Below, piece by piece: positions 54,539-63,079 of a stretch of 64,000 bases of DNA. This DNA is from CAVTLG01 sp963735495. Its GTDB lineage: Bacteria > Chloroflexota > Ktedonobacteria > Ktedonobacterales > Ktedonobacteraceae. The notes under the pieces were generated by a model. The model was not told the origin of the DNA. It did no database searches and was given only the letters and a program-made list of their open reading frames with translations. Positions within the stretch are counted from its first letter, which is position 1; the number at the start of each line of letters is the position of its first letter. The DNA is taken from the NCBI GenBank assembly GCA_963735495.1, contig CAVTLG010000002.1:1178001-1242000 (forward strand), written 5' to 3'. A program made the position numbers and the translations under genes.

Positions 54539-56956
54539 ATGGAGCAACAATTACAAAGACTAAGACAGAAGAAGAAAAAGCTGCTTTTCCTTTGCTGCGT
54601 ACTAGCCTGCACGCTGCTCTTGATGGGCATTACTTGTGCTAGTGGCTCGGACGCAACCTATGACGATGGGGGATCTTCCCTTGACAAGACGATGCTTTCC
54701 TCGATGGATTTCACCCAACTCAAAATGTTTGATGCCAATGACGGCTGGGCGGCCACTCCTACCTCCGTCTTGAAAACGACCGATGGGGGACAACATTGGA
54801 CCGATGTGACCCCTGTGGACTGGGAGCCGTTGCCGGTTTCTCCGACTGCCGATAGTAGCGCTTCGGAGGACACGGGCATCACCACGGCGACCTTCCTGGA
54901 TATGGATCACGCCTGGATCGTCTCGGAGACGCTGCCCACCAGCTCTATTCCGACGCCGAATATCGGTTCTCCTGTTACCACGGCCACCACCACGGTCAGC
55001 TTGCCACCACAGACCTTTCCGGTCAGCATCCGCGCGACGGTGGACGGGGGGAAGACCTGGATGGACGCTGAGACATTCACCGTCAAGAACCTGGCCCAGG
55101 TCTATCCGCCTTACTTTATCAATGACAGCGATGGCTGGTTAGAAATGGCTGTATCCGGGGAGTCCAGTGCCTCGACGCAATCGCAGAATAAGCCAGGCGG
55201 GGATACCGTCTATGTCGTGCACACCACTGACGGAGGGATCACCTGGGTGCCATTCTTTACCCGTGGGGTGAAGCTGCCGGGGGAAGGGCTGAAGGATGGT
55301 TTCTCCATGAATCCCGATTGTACCAATGAGGGCATTCCCAGTGCTAATATCCCCGCTTGTTCGCTTCTTGACAGTATTATAACTACCCCGGCGAACCAGG
55401 GCTGTCTGACGCCTCTGGCGGGGAATACGCTGGGATGGACGACGGTGGTCGATACCAACAAAGTGCTCATCGATGAAACGCTCAATTCCACTGAGGGTTG
55501 GCATACCATTACGGAAGCTGCACCAGGTGGTACCCCCAATCAGAATGGTGATTCCTCTGTTGTCACTAACGCTCCCCTCACCTTCCAGAACGGAGTTGAC
55601 ATTCTGCCAGTTCAGGTCCAGAGCGATCCTGATGGCAATGATCCCTCCCATTACTTTTTGCATTTATATGCGCTCGACTATATCCATAAGATCTTTGGCT
55701 ATTATTATCCGGTGAGCATAAGTCCGACCACCACCTTTGCTGTCCCTCCTATTTATAACCAGAACACCATCTCGGCCCCCGATGCGGCCCAAGTCTTTGT
55801 CATCGGGCAAACCTATGATCCAACCAACTCCAGCGCTTCCACTCCCTACGGCAGTTGGAACTTGTACGAATACACCGGTGGGGCCTGGCAGACGCTGACC
55901 AGCCAGACCGATGCGACTATCCCCGCTGGAACGGATGGCAAGCTCTCGACCTCTGTCTTCAACGCCGGACTCTCCAACCTCGATGTCATCAGTACCCCTC
56001 ACGGTTTAGATGCCTGGGCTACGAATGGTGAAAGTATGTTCCATATAGCGCTTGATAGCGGTAATACAGCCACCTGGTCGCAGGTCTATCCTCCTGCTGG
56101 TACTACCACTACCAATGCAATCCCACCGATCAATGTGACCCGTGCCCCGGGTACCGTCATCCCGGCTGCACATCCTGGTCTATGTGCTCCCCCCAATAAT
56201 GCCCCCGGAGGTGGACCGGGTCCCAATCCACCTGCTGGTTATCGAACATTTACTTTCGTGAATAATATGTCCGAAACGATCTGGGTGCAAGCAACGACTA
56301 GTGTTGGCTATCCAGTACCTGCCACGACGAACTGGGAAGTACCAGCCGGGAGCACCGTCACCACGACAGCTATTCCCGATGGTTGGAATGGGCGTCTCTT
56401 TGGTGAAACAGGGTGTGATGCCGCTGGAGGCCAGTGTCAGACAGGTGAATGTTCAACCTGTGCCATGTCGTCGGCTACAGGCTTTCATCCTGTCACGCTT
56501 GCCGAGTTTAACCTGATAGATACGGATTATTATGATATCAGTCTGGTTGATGGCTTTAATCTGCCCCTGTGGATTAACAGTTATGGGAAGTCAGCCGATA
56601 TACTTAACGCAAATGGCTGCTCCAGCGGCGCTGCTACTATCAAGGCTGGCTGCACTGCCAATGCCAATGCGACCTGTCCACAGGCATTACAGGTAACAGA
56701 TGCTAGTGGCAATGTGATAGCTTGCGATAGTGCCTGCACAAAGTTTGGCTCACCGCAGTACTGCTGTCCTAATGGTAGCGTCTACGGTAGTGCGCAAACA
56801 TGCCTTCCATCTACGTGGGGGGCGGTCGACTCGGCAGCGATCTTTAAGGCTGCCGAACCCTTTGCTTACTCCTATGCTTTTGATGATTACACCAGTACCC
56901 TGACTTGTACTGGGAATTGTAACTATCGCATTACCTTTGGCGTCACCGGAGGCTAG
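54539..56956 (+). CDS. Asp-box protein with C-terminal thaumatin-like domain
   Basis: An 805-residue exported protein. An N-terminal signal or anchor (LLFLCCVLACTLLLMGITC) is followed by a roughly 510-residue region with Asp-box (BNR/YCF48-like) motifs TTDGGQHW, TVDGGKTW and TTDGGITW. A Pro/Gly linker (about 550-566) joins residues 567-805, a thaumatin-like domain: FVNNMSETIWVQAT, then GWNGRLFGETGCD (in the usual W-x-G-R-x-x-x-RTGC position), SATGFHPVTLAEFNL, DYYDISLVDGFNLPLWI, and many Cys residues. Thaumatin-like proteins bind beta-glucans and can be antifungal in plants. AAGGA lies 10 bases before the ATG. The first 545 residues are almost the same as those of the next gene, whose C-terminus is a chitinase. 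Confidence 0.88.
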   Translation: MEQQLQRLRQKKKKLLFLCCVLACTLLLMGITCASGSDATYDDGGSSLDKTMLSSMDFTQLKMFDANDGWAATPTSVLKTTDGGQHWTDVTPVDWEPLPVSPTADSSASEDTGITTATFLDMDHAWIVSETLPTSSIPTPNIGSPVTTATTTVSLPPQTFPVSIRATVDGGKTWMDAETFTVKNLAQVYPPYFINDSDGWLEMAVSGESSASTQSQNKPGGDTVYVVHTTDGGITWVPFFTRGVKLPGEGLKDGFSMNPDCTNEGIPSANIPACSLLDSIITTPANQGCLTPLAGNTLGWTTVVDTNKVLIDETLNSTEGWHTITEAAPGGTPNQNGDSSVVTNAPLTFQNGVDILPVQVQSDPDGNDPSHYFLHLYALDYIHKIFGYYYPVSISPTTTFAVPPIYNQNTISAPDAAQVFVIGQTYDPTNSSASTPYGSWNLYEYTGGAWQTLTSQTDATIPAGTDGKLSTSVFNAGLSNLDVISTPHGLDAWATNGESMFHIALDSGNTATWSQVYPPAGTTTTNAIPPINVTRAPGTVIPAAHPGLCAPPNNAPGGGPGPNPPAGYRTFTFVNNMSETIWVQATTSVGYPVPATTNWEVPAGSTVTTTAIPDGWNGRLFGETGCDAAGGQCQTGECSTCAMSSATGFHPVTLAEFNLIDTDYYDISLVDGFNLPLWINSYGKSADILNANGCSSGAATIKAGCTANANATCPQALQVTDASGNVIACDSACTKFGSPQYCCPNGSVYGSAQTCLPSTWGAVDSAAIFKAAEPFAYSYAFDDYTSTLTCTGNCNYRITFGVTGG

Positions 56957-56997
56957 GGAAAGTCATAGTTACTCCAGTGCAAGACCACAATGTGTCA

Positions 56998-57038
56998 ATG
57001 TCTTCTGGTCGAACGAGGTTGGTTTGACTAGAAGACAT
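56998..57038 (+). terminator. Hairpin between the twin Asp-box genes
   Basis: ATGTCTTCTGGTC (56998-57010) pairs with GACTAGAAGACAT (57026-57038), 13 bp with one G-T pair, 42 bases after the stop codon. No U run follows, so it may be attenuating or a repeat-end rather than a strict terminator. Confidence 0.5.
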
Positions 57039-57104
57039 CCAACCATGAGGACGTCGAACAGTAGAGCGACGGTTACAGAGACTAAGTGATAAGGATATCA
57101 CGCA

Positions 57105-59690
57105 ATGGAGCAACAATTACGCATACTAAGACTGAAGAAGAAAAAGCTGCTTTTCCTTTGCTGCGTGTTAGCCTGTACGCTGCTCTTGATGGGCATCACT
57201 TGTGCCAGTGGCTCGGACGCAACCTATGACGATGGGGGATCTGCCCTTGACAAGACGATGCTTTCCTCGATGGATTTCACCCAACTCAAGATGTTTGATG
57301 CCAATAACGGCTGGGCGGCCACTCCTACCTCCGTCTTGCAAACGACCGATGGGGGACAACATTGGACCGATGTGACTCCTGTGGACTGGGAGCCGCTGCC
57401 GGTTTCTCCGACTGCCGATAGTAGCGCTTCGGAGGACACGGGCATCACCACGGCGACCTTCCTGGATATGGATCACGCCTGGATCGTTTCGGAGACGCTG
57501 CCCACCAGCTCTATTCCGACGCCGAATATCGGTTCTCCTGTTACCACGGCCACCACCACGGTCAGCTTGCCACCACAGACCTTTCCGGTCAGCATCCGCG
57601 CGACGGTGGACGGGGGGAAGACCTGGATGGACGCTGAGACATTCACCGTCAAGAACCTGGCCCAGGTCTATCCGCCTTACTTTATCAATGACAGCGATGG
57701 CTGGTTAGAAATGGCTGTATCCGGGGAGTCCAGTGCCTCGACGCAATCGCAGAACAAGCCAGGCGGAGATACCGTCTATGTCGTGCACACCACTGACGGA
57801 GGGATCACCTGGGCACCATTCTTTACCCGTGGGGTGAAACTGCCAGGAGAGGGGTTGAAGGATGGGTTCTCGATGAATGCCTATTGCACTAATCAGGCCA
57901 ATACCGCTCCTGGTTTCCCTGCGTGTTCGAGTATCCTCAGTAACACTATCATTACCACCCCGGCGAACCAGGGCTGTTCGACGCCTCTGGCGGGGAATAC
58001 GTTGGGGTGGACGACGGTGGTCGATACCAACAAAGTCCTCATCGATGAAACGCTCAATTCCACTGAGGGTTGGCATACTATTACGGAAGCTGCACCAGGT
58101 GGTACCCCCAACCAGAATGGTGATTCCTCGGTCGTCACCAACGCTCCCCTCATCTTCCAGGATGGAGCTGACATTGTGCCGGTTCAGGTCCAGAGCGACC
58201 CGGACGGCAACGATCCCTCCCATTACTTTCTGCATTTGTATCTGCTCGACTATACCCATAAGATCTTGGGCTATTATTATCCGGTAAGCCTGAGTCCAAC
58301 CACCACCTTTGCTGTCCCTCCCATCTATAACCAGAACACCATCGCGGCTCCTGATTTGAAACATATCTTTGTCATCGGGCAAACCTATGATCCAGGCAAC
58401 ACCAGCGCTCCCACTCCCTACGGGGATTGGAACGTGTATGAATATACCAATGGGGCCTGGCAGACGTTGACCAGCCAGACCGATGCGACTATCCCCGCTG
58501 GAACGGATGGCAAGCTTTCCACCGCTGTCTTCAACGCCGGACTCTCCAACCTCGATTTCCTGAATGATAATCAGGGTTGGGCTACCAACGGCGCGAATTT
58601 ATACAGTATCAAGAACAATCACGATGGTACAACCACCTGGTCGCAGGTCTATCCACCTGCTGGTACCACCACTACCAGCGCGGTGCCCCCTGTCAATGTG
58701 ACCCGTACTCCAGGTACCGTTATCCCGGCTGCACATCCTGGTGCGTGTGTTCCTCCAGCGCCAACACCACCACCAAACAATCCTCCGAATAACCCGTCCA
58801 AACATTTACTGACGGGCTACTGGCAAGACTTTACCAACGGTTCCACTGCCATGCGCCTGAAAGATGTTAACTCCAACTACAATCTCGTCGCTGTGGCTTT
58901 TGCCAACGCGGACCCGAATAATCCCGGCGGGGTGACGTTCAGCATCGACTCAGGGCTATCAGGTGCGCTTGGTGGCTATGACCTCGCGCAATTCACCAAC
59001 GATGTCGCTACGCTTCACGCCCAGGGGAGGAAGGTCGTTATCTCAGTCGGGGGTCAGAATGGCGCAATTAGTGTCAATGATGCTACCAGTGCGACGAACT
59101 TTGCCAACAGTGTGTACGGCCTGATGAAGACCTACGGTTTCGACGGTGTCGACATCGACCTGGAGAATGGCATGAACCCGACCTATATGAGTAGCGCCCT
59201 TAAGCAGCTATCCGCCCTCGCCGGGTCTAGCCTGATTATCACACTGGCACCACAAACCGTCGACATGCAATCGACCAGTAGTGACTATTTCCAGTTGGCT
59301 CTGGATATCAAGAGCATCCTGACCATCGTCAACATGCAGTACTATAACTCCGGTACGATGCTTGGTGCCGACGGAAATGTGTATGCGGAAGGCACTGTGG
59401 ACTTTCTCACCGCTCTGGCAACCATCCAGTTGCAAGGCGGGTTGGACCCCAGCCAGGTTGGACTCGGAGTACCAGCATCAACCTCTGCCGCAGGTAGTGG
59501 CTACGTATCACCAACAGTAGTAAATGATGCGCTCGATTGTCTGGCGAGCGGCACCAATTGTGGGTCATTTAAACCACCGAAAACGTATCCAGACATTGGT
59601 GGCGCAATGACCTGGTCGATCAGTTGGGACGCCGTCAACAACTACGATTTCGCGAATACGGTCGGCCCACACCTGTCATCTCTCACATAA
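57105..59690 (+). CDS. Asp-box protein with C-terminal GH18 chitinase
   Basis: An 861-residue exported protein. Residues 1-545 nearly repeat the upstream paralogue: the same signal (LLFLCCVLACTLLLMGITC), Asp-box motifs and junction (VNVTRTPGTVIPAAHPG). A Pro/Asn linker (VPPAPTPPPNNPPNNPSK) then leads into a glycoside hydrolase family 18 domain at about 568-861. The first strand is LTGYWQDF. The active-site motif FDGVDIDLE has Asp680, Asp683, Asp685 and catalytic Glu687, so the chitinase should be active. NMQYYNSG and GGAMTWSISWD complete the barrel. It would hydrolyse chitin, such as fungal or arthropod wall. AAGGA precedes the ATG. It ends the operon, just before a small palindromic element. 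Confidence 0.92.
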   Translation: MEQQLRILRLKKKKLLFLCCVLACTLLLMGITCASGSDATYDDGGSALDKTMLSSMDFTQLKMFDANNGWAATPTSVLQTTDGGQHWTDVTPVDWEPLPVSPTADSSASEDTGITTATFLDMDHAWIVSETLPTSSIPTPNIGSPVTTATTTVSLPPQTFPVSIRATVDGGKTWMDAETFTVKNLAQVYPPYFINDSDGWLEMAVSGESSASTQSQNKPGGDTVYVVHTTDGGITWAPFFTRGVKLPGEGLKDGFSMNAYCTNQANTAPGFPACSSILSNTIITTPANQGCSTPLAGNTLGWTTVVDTNKVLIDETLNSTEGWHTITEAAPGGTPNQNGDSSVVTNAPLIFQDGADIVPVQVQSDPDGNDPSHYFLHLYLLDYTHKILGYYYPVSLSPTTTFAVPPIYNQNTIAAPDLKHIFVIGQTYDPGNTSAPTPYGDWNVYEYTNGAWQTLTSQTDATIPAGTDGKLSTAVFNAGLSNLDFLNDNQGWATNGANLYSIKNNHDGTTTWSQVYPPAGTTTTSAVPPVNVTRTPGTVIPAAHPGACVPPAPTPPPNNPPNNPSKHLLTGYWQDFTNGSTAMRLKDVNSNYNLVAVAFANADPNNPGGVTFSIDSGLSGALGGYDLAQFTNDVATLHAQGRKVVISVGGQNGAISVNDATSATNFANSVYGLMKTYGFDGVDIDLENGMNPTYMSSALKQLSALAGSSLIITLAPQTVDMQSTSSDYFQLALDIKSILTIVNMQYYNSGTMLGADGNVYAEGTVDFLTALATIQLQGGLDPSQVGLGVPASTSAAGSGYVSPTVVNDALDCLASGTNCGSFKPPKTYPDIGGAMTWSISWDAVNNYDFANTVGPHLSSLT

Positions 59691-59744
59691 GGAGAGATGA
59701 CGGAACAAGCAATCAGTGTTCCGTTTCGCAGACGCTCATTGGAG

Positions 59745-59817
59745 GTAACTCTTCAGGTTGGGAACGACAACCGCAAGGGCTTGTCCCTGCCGCTGTCCAG
59801 CTGACCTGAAGTGTTAC
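59745..59817. mobile_element. Small MITE-like element with inverted ends
   Basis: GTAACTCTTCAGGT (59745-59758) is inverted at 59804-59817 (13 of 14 bases match). The inside includes the palindrome GACAACCGCAAGGGCTTGTC (59766-59785), also found in pairs at 7858-7943. The ends resemble those of the element at 44235-44668. It abuts the stop codon of the next minus-strand gene. Confidence 0.6.
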
Positions 59818-61769
59818 TATTTGAGGCTTTTCGTGTGCTTTAAAATCCATACCAATGGCTGCAACACATGCAATGGTGGCATTGGTCGCAGGTCTTGAGA
59901 CGCCTGGAGGGATACCGCTGCTGAGCAGGCGAAATACTCTACCGATGCGAAATGGGACTCGACATCACGTATGAAAGGATCTAAACCGTGGGTGGCTAGA
60001 AACGTGCGCACCTGTTGCTGCGTGACAGCCATTTCGGTTGGCGCAGCAGTATTACCTGAGAGGAGGCGCCCCAACTCGGCGCTCTCAGCATTAAAACTGC
60101 ACGCATCTATCTTTGTCATGACAATCGCCATCGGCTGGACGTACTGCCGCTTGTGTTTCAGACCGCTTGATGACTCAAGTATCTGTAGCATACGCTCATA
60201 CACCTGCATGATTTCCAGATAGCCCGGACGCGAGGTTAGCGCTATGCCGTCGTCATCTCTTAAACTGTCAGAAACGAAGCTGGCGCTTCTAGCCTTCGGC
60301 TCATCTGACTGAGAGGAGTCACCTTCGATAACCGGAAGCGGTGGCGCAGATGACAGGGTGAGCGGATCGATCATAAAAATAATGCCATGCACATAGCGAT
60401 AATATTCTTGCTGACTGCTATTGACTGCGGACGCAAATGCCTGCTCACCTGCATCGTAGAGATAAACGATGTGAGGTACGTGCGCCGACTGTTCTTGTAC
60501 TTTTAAGGTGTAAGCCTGTGGCACAACTTCACGCGTTGATCGCGGCACCTCCCCACTTTGCATCTGTTGAAACAGCATTTGAACACGTTCTTGCTGTTGC
60601 ACATCGGTGAAAGTGATAGTCGTCGTGTACTGCCGAGGATACATTGTGACAAACTCGTGGAGAGCCGTCACCAGGTAGGTCGTCTTCCCGGCATCTGCAG
60701 CACCCACTATGGCGATATGGATATCAGTACCTTGCCCGATATCACTATTCAGGATGTGGTGGCAGTGGGGACACATGCTAGTCAGTTTTTTCCGGCCCAG
60801 TATATCCAGCGTTGGCAGTTTGGTTGTGCACTTGCTGCAACGCTGCCAGAGAACCCCATAGGTTCCCGGTCGGAGTTGTGCATGTTCCATCTGACAGGTA
60901 GGACACAGATATATCGGTATTTGCATGTCTTTGTAACAAACAGGGCAGCGCAAGTAGATATGGTAGGCCCGCATGTAGAGCATATTGATAATGGAAAAGA
61001 ACACAATACATAGCGTAACGACAGACATCCATGCCAGCAGCAACAGCGTATACAACGTGGTGAAAAGACTACAAAACTCAATGGCCAGCGCGTATAGCAG
61101 TAGGCTTGAAAGATAGCAGCTCGCTCTTATAACCAATACCCAGTAGAAGACAAACCAGGTGTGCCCCCAGCCCCAATCGCTCACCCTCTCGCCTACATCA
61201 AACCACCAGAAGCGGCTGAGTCGGAAGCTCTCATTGAGATTTTCTATCACCAGCTTCTCTATATTCCATCCGCGCTCAAAGACATAGGTTTTAGCCGCAG
61301 GTGCCGGTAAAGATACAGGAGAAGCATCCTGCGCCGCAGGTGCCGGTAAAGATGCAGGAGAAGCATCCTGTTGACGCTCTGGTTTGCGTGAATGTGCGCT
61401 GATCAGCGTTTTTAGCAGATCCTTCGTGGCGATACAACTGCTACTGAGGTAGCTTACGGCCAGTAACGTGGGTGGTAGAACGAGCGTCAAGGCAAATACC
61501 AACCAGGCCGCATTCACAAAAAGGGCGACTACGATCAGCGCAATGTTGGCTATGAATGAGAGATAGGCCGTATATCCATAAGATGTCACGAAAACCTGCG
61601 TGTGCCCTAAAGCAGTTGCCAGCATCCACACACGCATCTGGATAATCCAGCTAAGGCTGTGTATCACGAAACGAATGGGATGAAAATTTGTTTTTAGAAA
61701 ACTGCTGAAAATGTAGATCTGGGCTATCAGCAGTACGCTCGCGCCAACTCTTCTCCATCTGCTGCTCAT
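59817..61769 (-). CDS. Membrane protein with zinc ribbons and TRAFAC-like GTPase domain
   Basis: A 650-residue protein. The first 270 residues contain about five hydrophobic helices, including two in the first 100 residues and two at about 205-265, with a duplicated DASPASLPAPA linker between them. Two zinc-binding stretches follow: CPVCYKDMQIPIYLCPTC and CSKC...CPHCHH. A P-loop GTPase-like domain then runs to the end: Walker A GAADAGKTTYL near 355, the VYLYDAGEQAF switch-like strand, IIFMIDPL, and VMTKID in the place of the NKxD guanine motif. The pattern resembles the double-GTPase (DO-GTPase2-like) proteins of multicellular bacteria. AAGGA lies 9 bases before the ATG. It is downstream of two co-oriented genes of the same module. 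Confidence 0.78.
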   Translation of the reverse strand: MSSRWRRVGASVLLIAQIYIFSSFLKTNFHPIRFVIHSLSWIIQMRVWMLATALGHTQVFVTSYGYTAYLSFIANIALIVVALFVNAAWLVFALTLVLPPTLLAVSYLSSSCIATKDLLKTLISAHSRKPERQQDASPASLPAPAAQDASPVSLPAPAAKTYVFERGWNIEKLVIENLNESFRLSRFWWFDVGERVSDWGWGHTWFVFYWVLVIRASCYLSSLLLYALAIEFCSLFTTLYTLLLLAWMSVVTLCIVFFSIINMLYMRAYHIYLRCPVCYKDMQIPIYLCPTCQMEHAQLRPGTYGVLWQRCSKCTTKLPTLDILGRKKLTSMCPHCHHILNSDIGQGTDIHIAIVGAADAGKTTYLVTALHEFVTMYPRQYTTTITFTDVQQQERVQMLFQQMQSGEVPRSTREVVPQAYTLKVQEQSAHVPHIVYLYDAGEQAFASAVNSSQQEYYRYVHGIIFMIDPLTLSSAPPLPVIEGDSSQSDEPKARSASFVSDSLRDDDGIALTSRPGYLEIMQVYERMLQILESSSGLKHKRQYVQPMAIVMTKIDACSFNAESAELGRLLSGNTAAPTEMAVTQQQVRTFLATHGLDPFIRDVESHFASVEYFACSAAVSLQASQDLRPMPPLHVLQPLVWILKHTKSLK

Positions 61770-61820
61770 GTTCTGTATCCTTCTTTAGGCATGTGTCTTC
61801 AGGTGAGCACTATTTCCACT

Positions 61821-61882
61821 TAGATAGTGTTTGGTTTTAGCTCGTTCCTGGCCAAAAAGGTGCGCGTTCCAAACACTATCTA
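61821..61882. repeat. Palindromic hairpin element, family A (second copy)
   Basis: TAGATAGTGTTTGG (61821-61834) pairs perfectly with CCAAACACTATCTA (61869-61882). The loop includes GCCAAAAAGGTGCGCGTT, related to the centre of the hairpin at 3514. It sits in the 136-base gap between two GTPase genes. Confidence 0.75.
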
Positions 61883-61905
61883 ATGTTGAGCAGACACTGC
61901 CTAAA

Positions 61906-63078
61906 CTATGAACGCCTTTTCATACCTCGAATGAGTTTCAGTTGATAGAAAATCCAGAGCAAGGGATCTTCGACACGCCAGGGACTCACGGTTGATAGGT
62001 GGTTATCAGCCTGCGCTTGCTCTCCAAGAGCAGAGACGCCAAAATAATGATAGCACGCATAGTTATTGACAATAAAATCGTTGAAGTTCGGGCTTATCCA
62101 GTTCGCCAGATAACCAGCAATTTCTGTATGCACGGATTGTGTGTCATCAAGATCGAGATAGCCTGGATGTTCGCTGGGATGATGTAATTCTGAACCCGGT
62201 CCCAGTAGCGTCGATAGTAGATCAACTTTCGCGAGTGTGAAGGCAATGGGTGTCTTGACTTTCTGGCGCACGTGCAGACGTTGTTCCCGCTCGAATAAGT
62301 CTCGCAAGCGACCAACAATATTTTCTGGGGTTGCTCTGGGATCAATGGGAGGTAGTGGCACCGCCGTGATCTGCTGCCGCACTGCTGGAATTTGCAGTGG
62401 ATCGAACAACAGAATAAGACCGTCGGCCTGGCAGATATAGCGATTCTGTAACGACATCGTGCTAAAGGATGCCATATCTTCACCTGCTGTATCGAAGAAA
62501 TTTATGTCAATAGCACGTCGCACCCGGCCACGGCTGAACGTCAGCCGTAATACAAGGGGAACTTTTATCTGTGCATCTACCTCGGCTGATGGTGTTGGTT
62601 GCAGACGTGTTTTGTTGATAAACAGTGGCGTATAGTAGTCGTGCTCCCAGCGCTGTTGCGTAGCATCACCGAGCATGCGCACGGTTAAGCCAAAACTCTT
62701 ACCTGTAGCTTGCTGTAGATGGTGAATGAGTGAGGCGACATAGTGGGTCTTGCCAGCAGCGGAACTGCCAATCACGGCAATCATATACTGATCGACCAAC
62801 CCAATATCGTAGGACAATTCGCCGTGGCAGTGCGGACAGATGTGTGTACGGCTGATGTTATGACAGATATCGCATTCCGCCTGGCGCGGCACGACGAAGC
62901 CGCGACTGGTGGGCTGCAAGAGACGCCCCATCACGGGCGTTGCCAATCCACGCGCGCGCCCATATATCTCATCTTCTCCCTTTCCTGCACAGTCAGGAAT
63001 GATACAACGAAAGAGGAGCCTGTGCAGAGGAAACGAGTGAAAACAAGATGGACATAGCACTGTTCGCAGAAACGACAT
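61906..63078 (-). CDS. Zinc-ribbon TRAFAC-like GTPase
   Basis: A 390-residue soluble protein. Its N-terminus has two zinc sites: CPSC (9,12) with CIIPDC (25,30), and CDIC with CPHC at about 69-84. The P-loop GSSAAGKT is at 104-111, followed by the switch-like INFFDTAGEDMASF, LILLFDPLQIPA and a TLAKVDLL element in the NKxD position, as in DO-GTPase2-like proteins. The ending (RVEDPLLWIFYQLKLI) resembles that of the GTPase at 59817 (LQPLVWILKHTK). GAGGT lies about 10 bases before the ATG. Only one base separates it from the stop of the next gene upstream, so they are co-transcribed. The role would be regulatory, with nucleotide-dependent switching. Confidence 0.82.
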   Translation of the reverse strand: MSFLRTVLCPSCFHSFPLHRLLFRCIIPDCAGKGEDEIYGRARGLATPVMGRLLQPTSRGFVVPRQAECDICHNISRTHICPHCHGELSYDIGLVDQYMIAVIGSSAAGKTHYVASLIHHLQQATGKSFGLTVRMLGDATQQRWEHDYYTPLFINKTRLQPTPSAEVDAQIKVPLVLRLTFSRGRVRRAIDINFFDTAGEDMASFSTMSLQNRYICQADGLILLFDPLQIPAVRQQITAVPLPPIDPRATPENIVGRLRDLFEREQRLHVRQKVKTPIAFTLAKVDLLSTLLGPGSELHHPSEHPGYLDLDDTQSVHTEIAGYLANWISPNFNDFIVNNYACYHYFGVSALGEQAQADNHLSTVSPWRVEDPLLWIFYQLKLIRGMKRRS

Positions 63079-63079
63079 A

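Noticed and set aside
46312..59690. Interpretation as an ordinary integrative conjugative element
   Set aside because: No relaxase, integrase, attachment repeats, replication or partition gene was found in 64 kb; kept open because the element could extend beyond the window.
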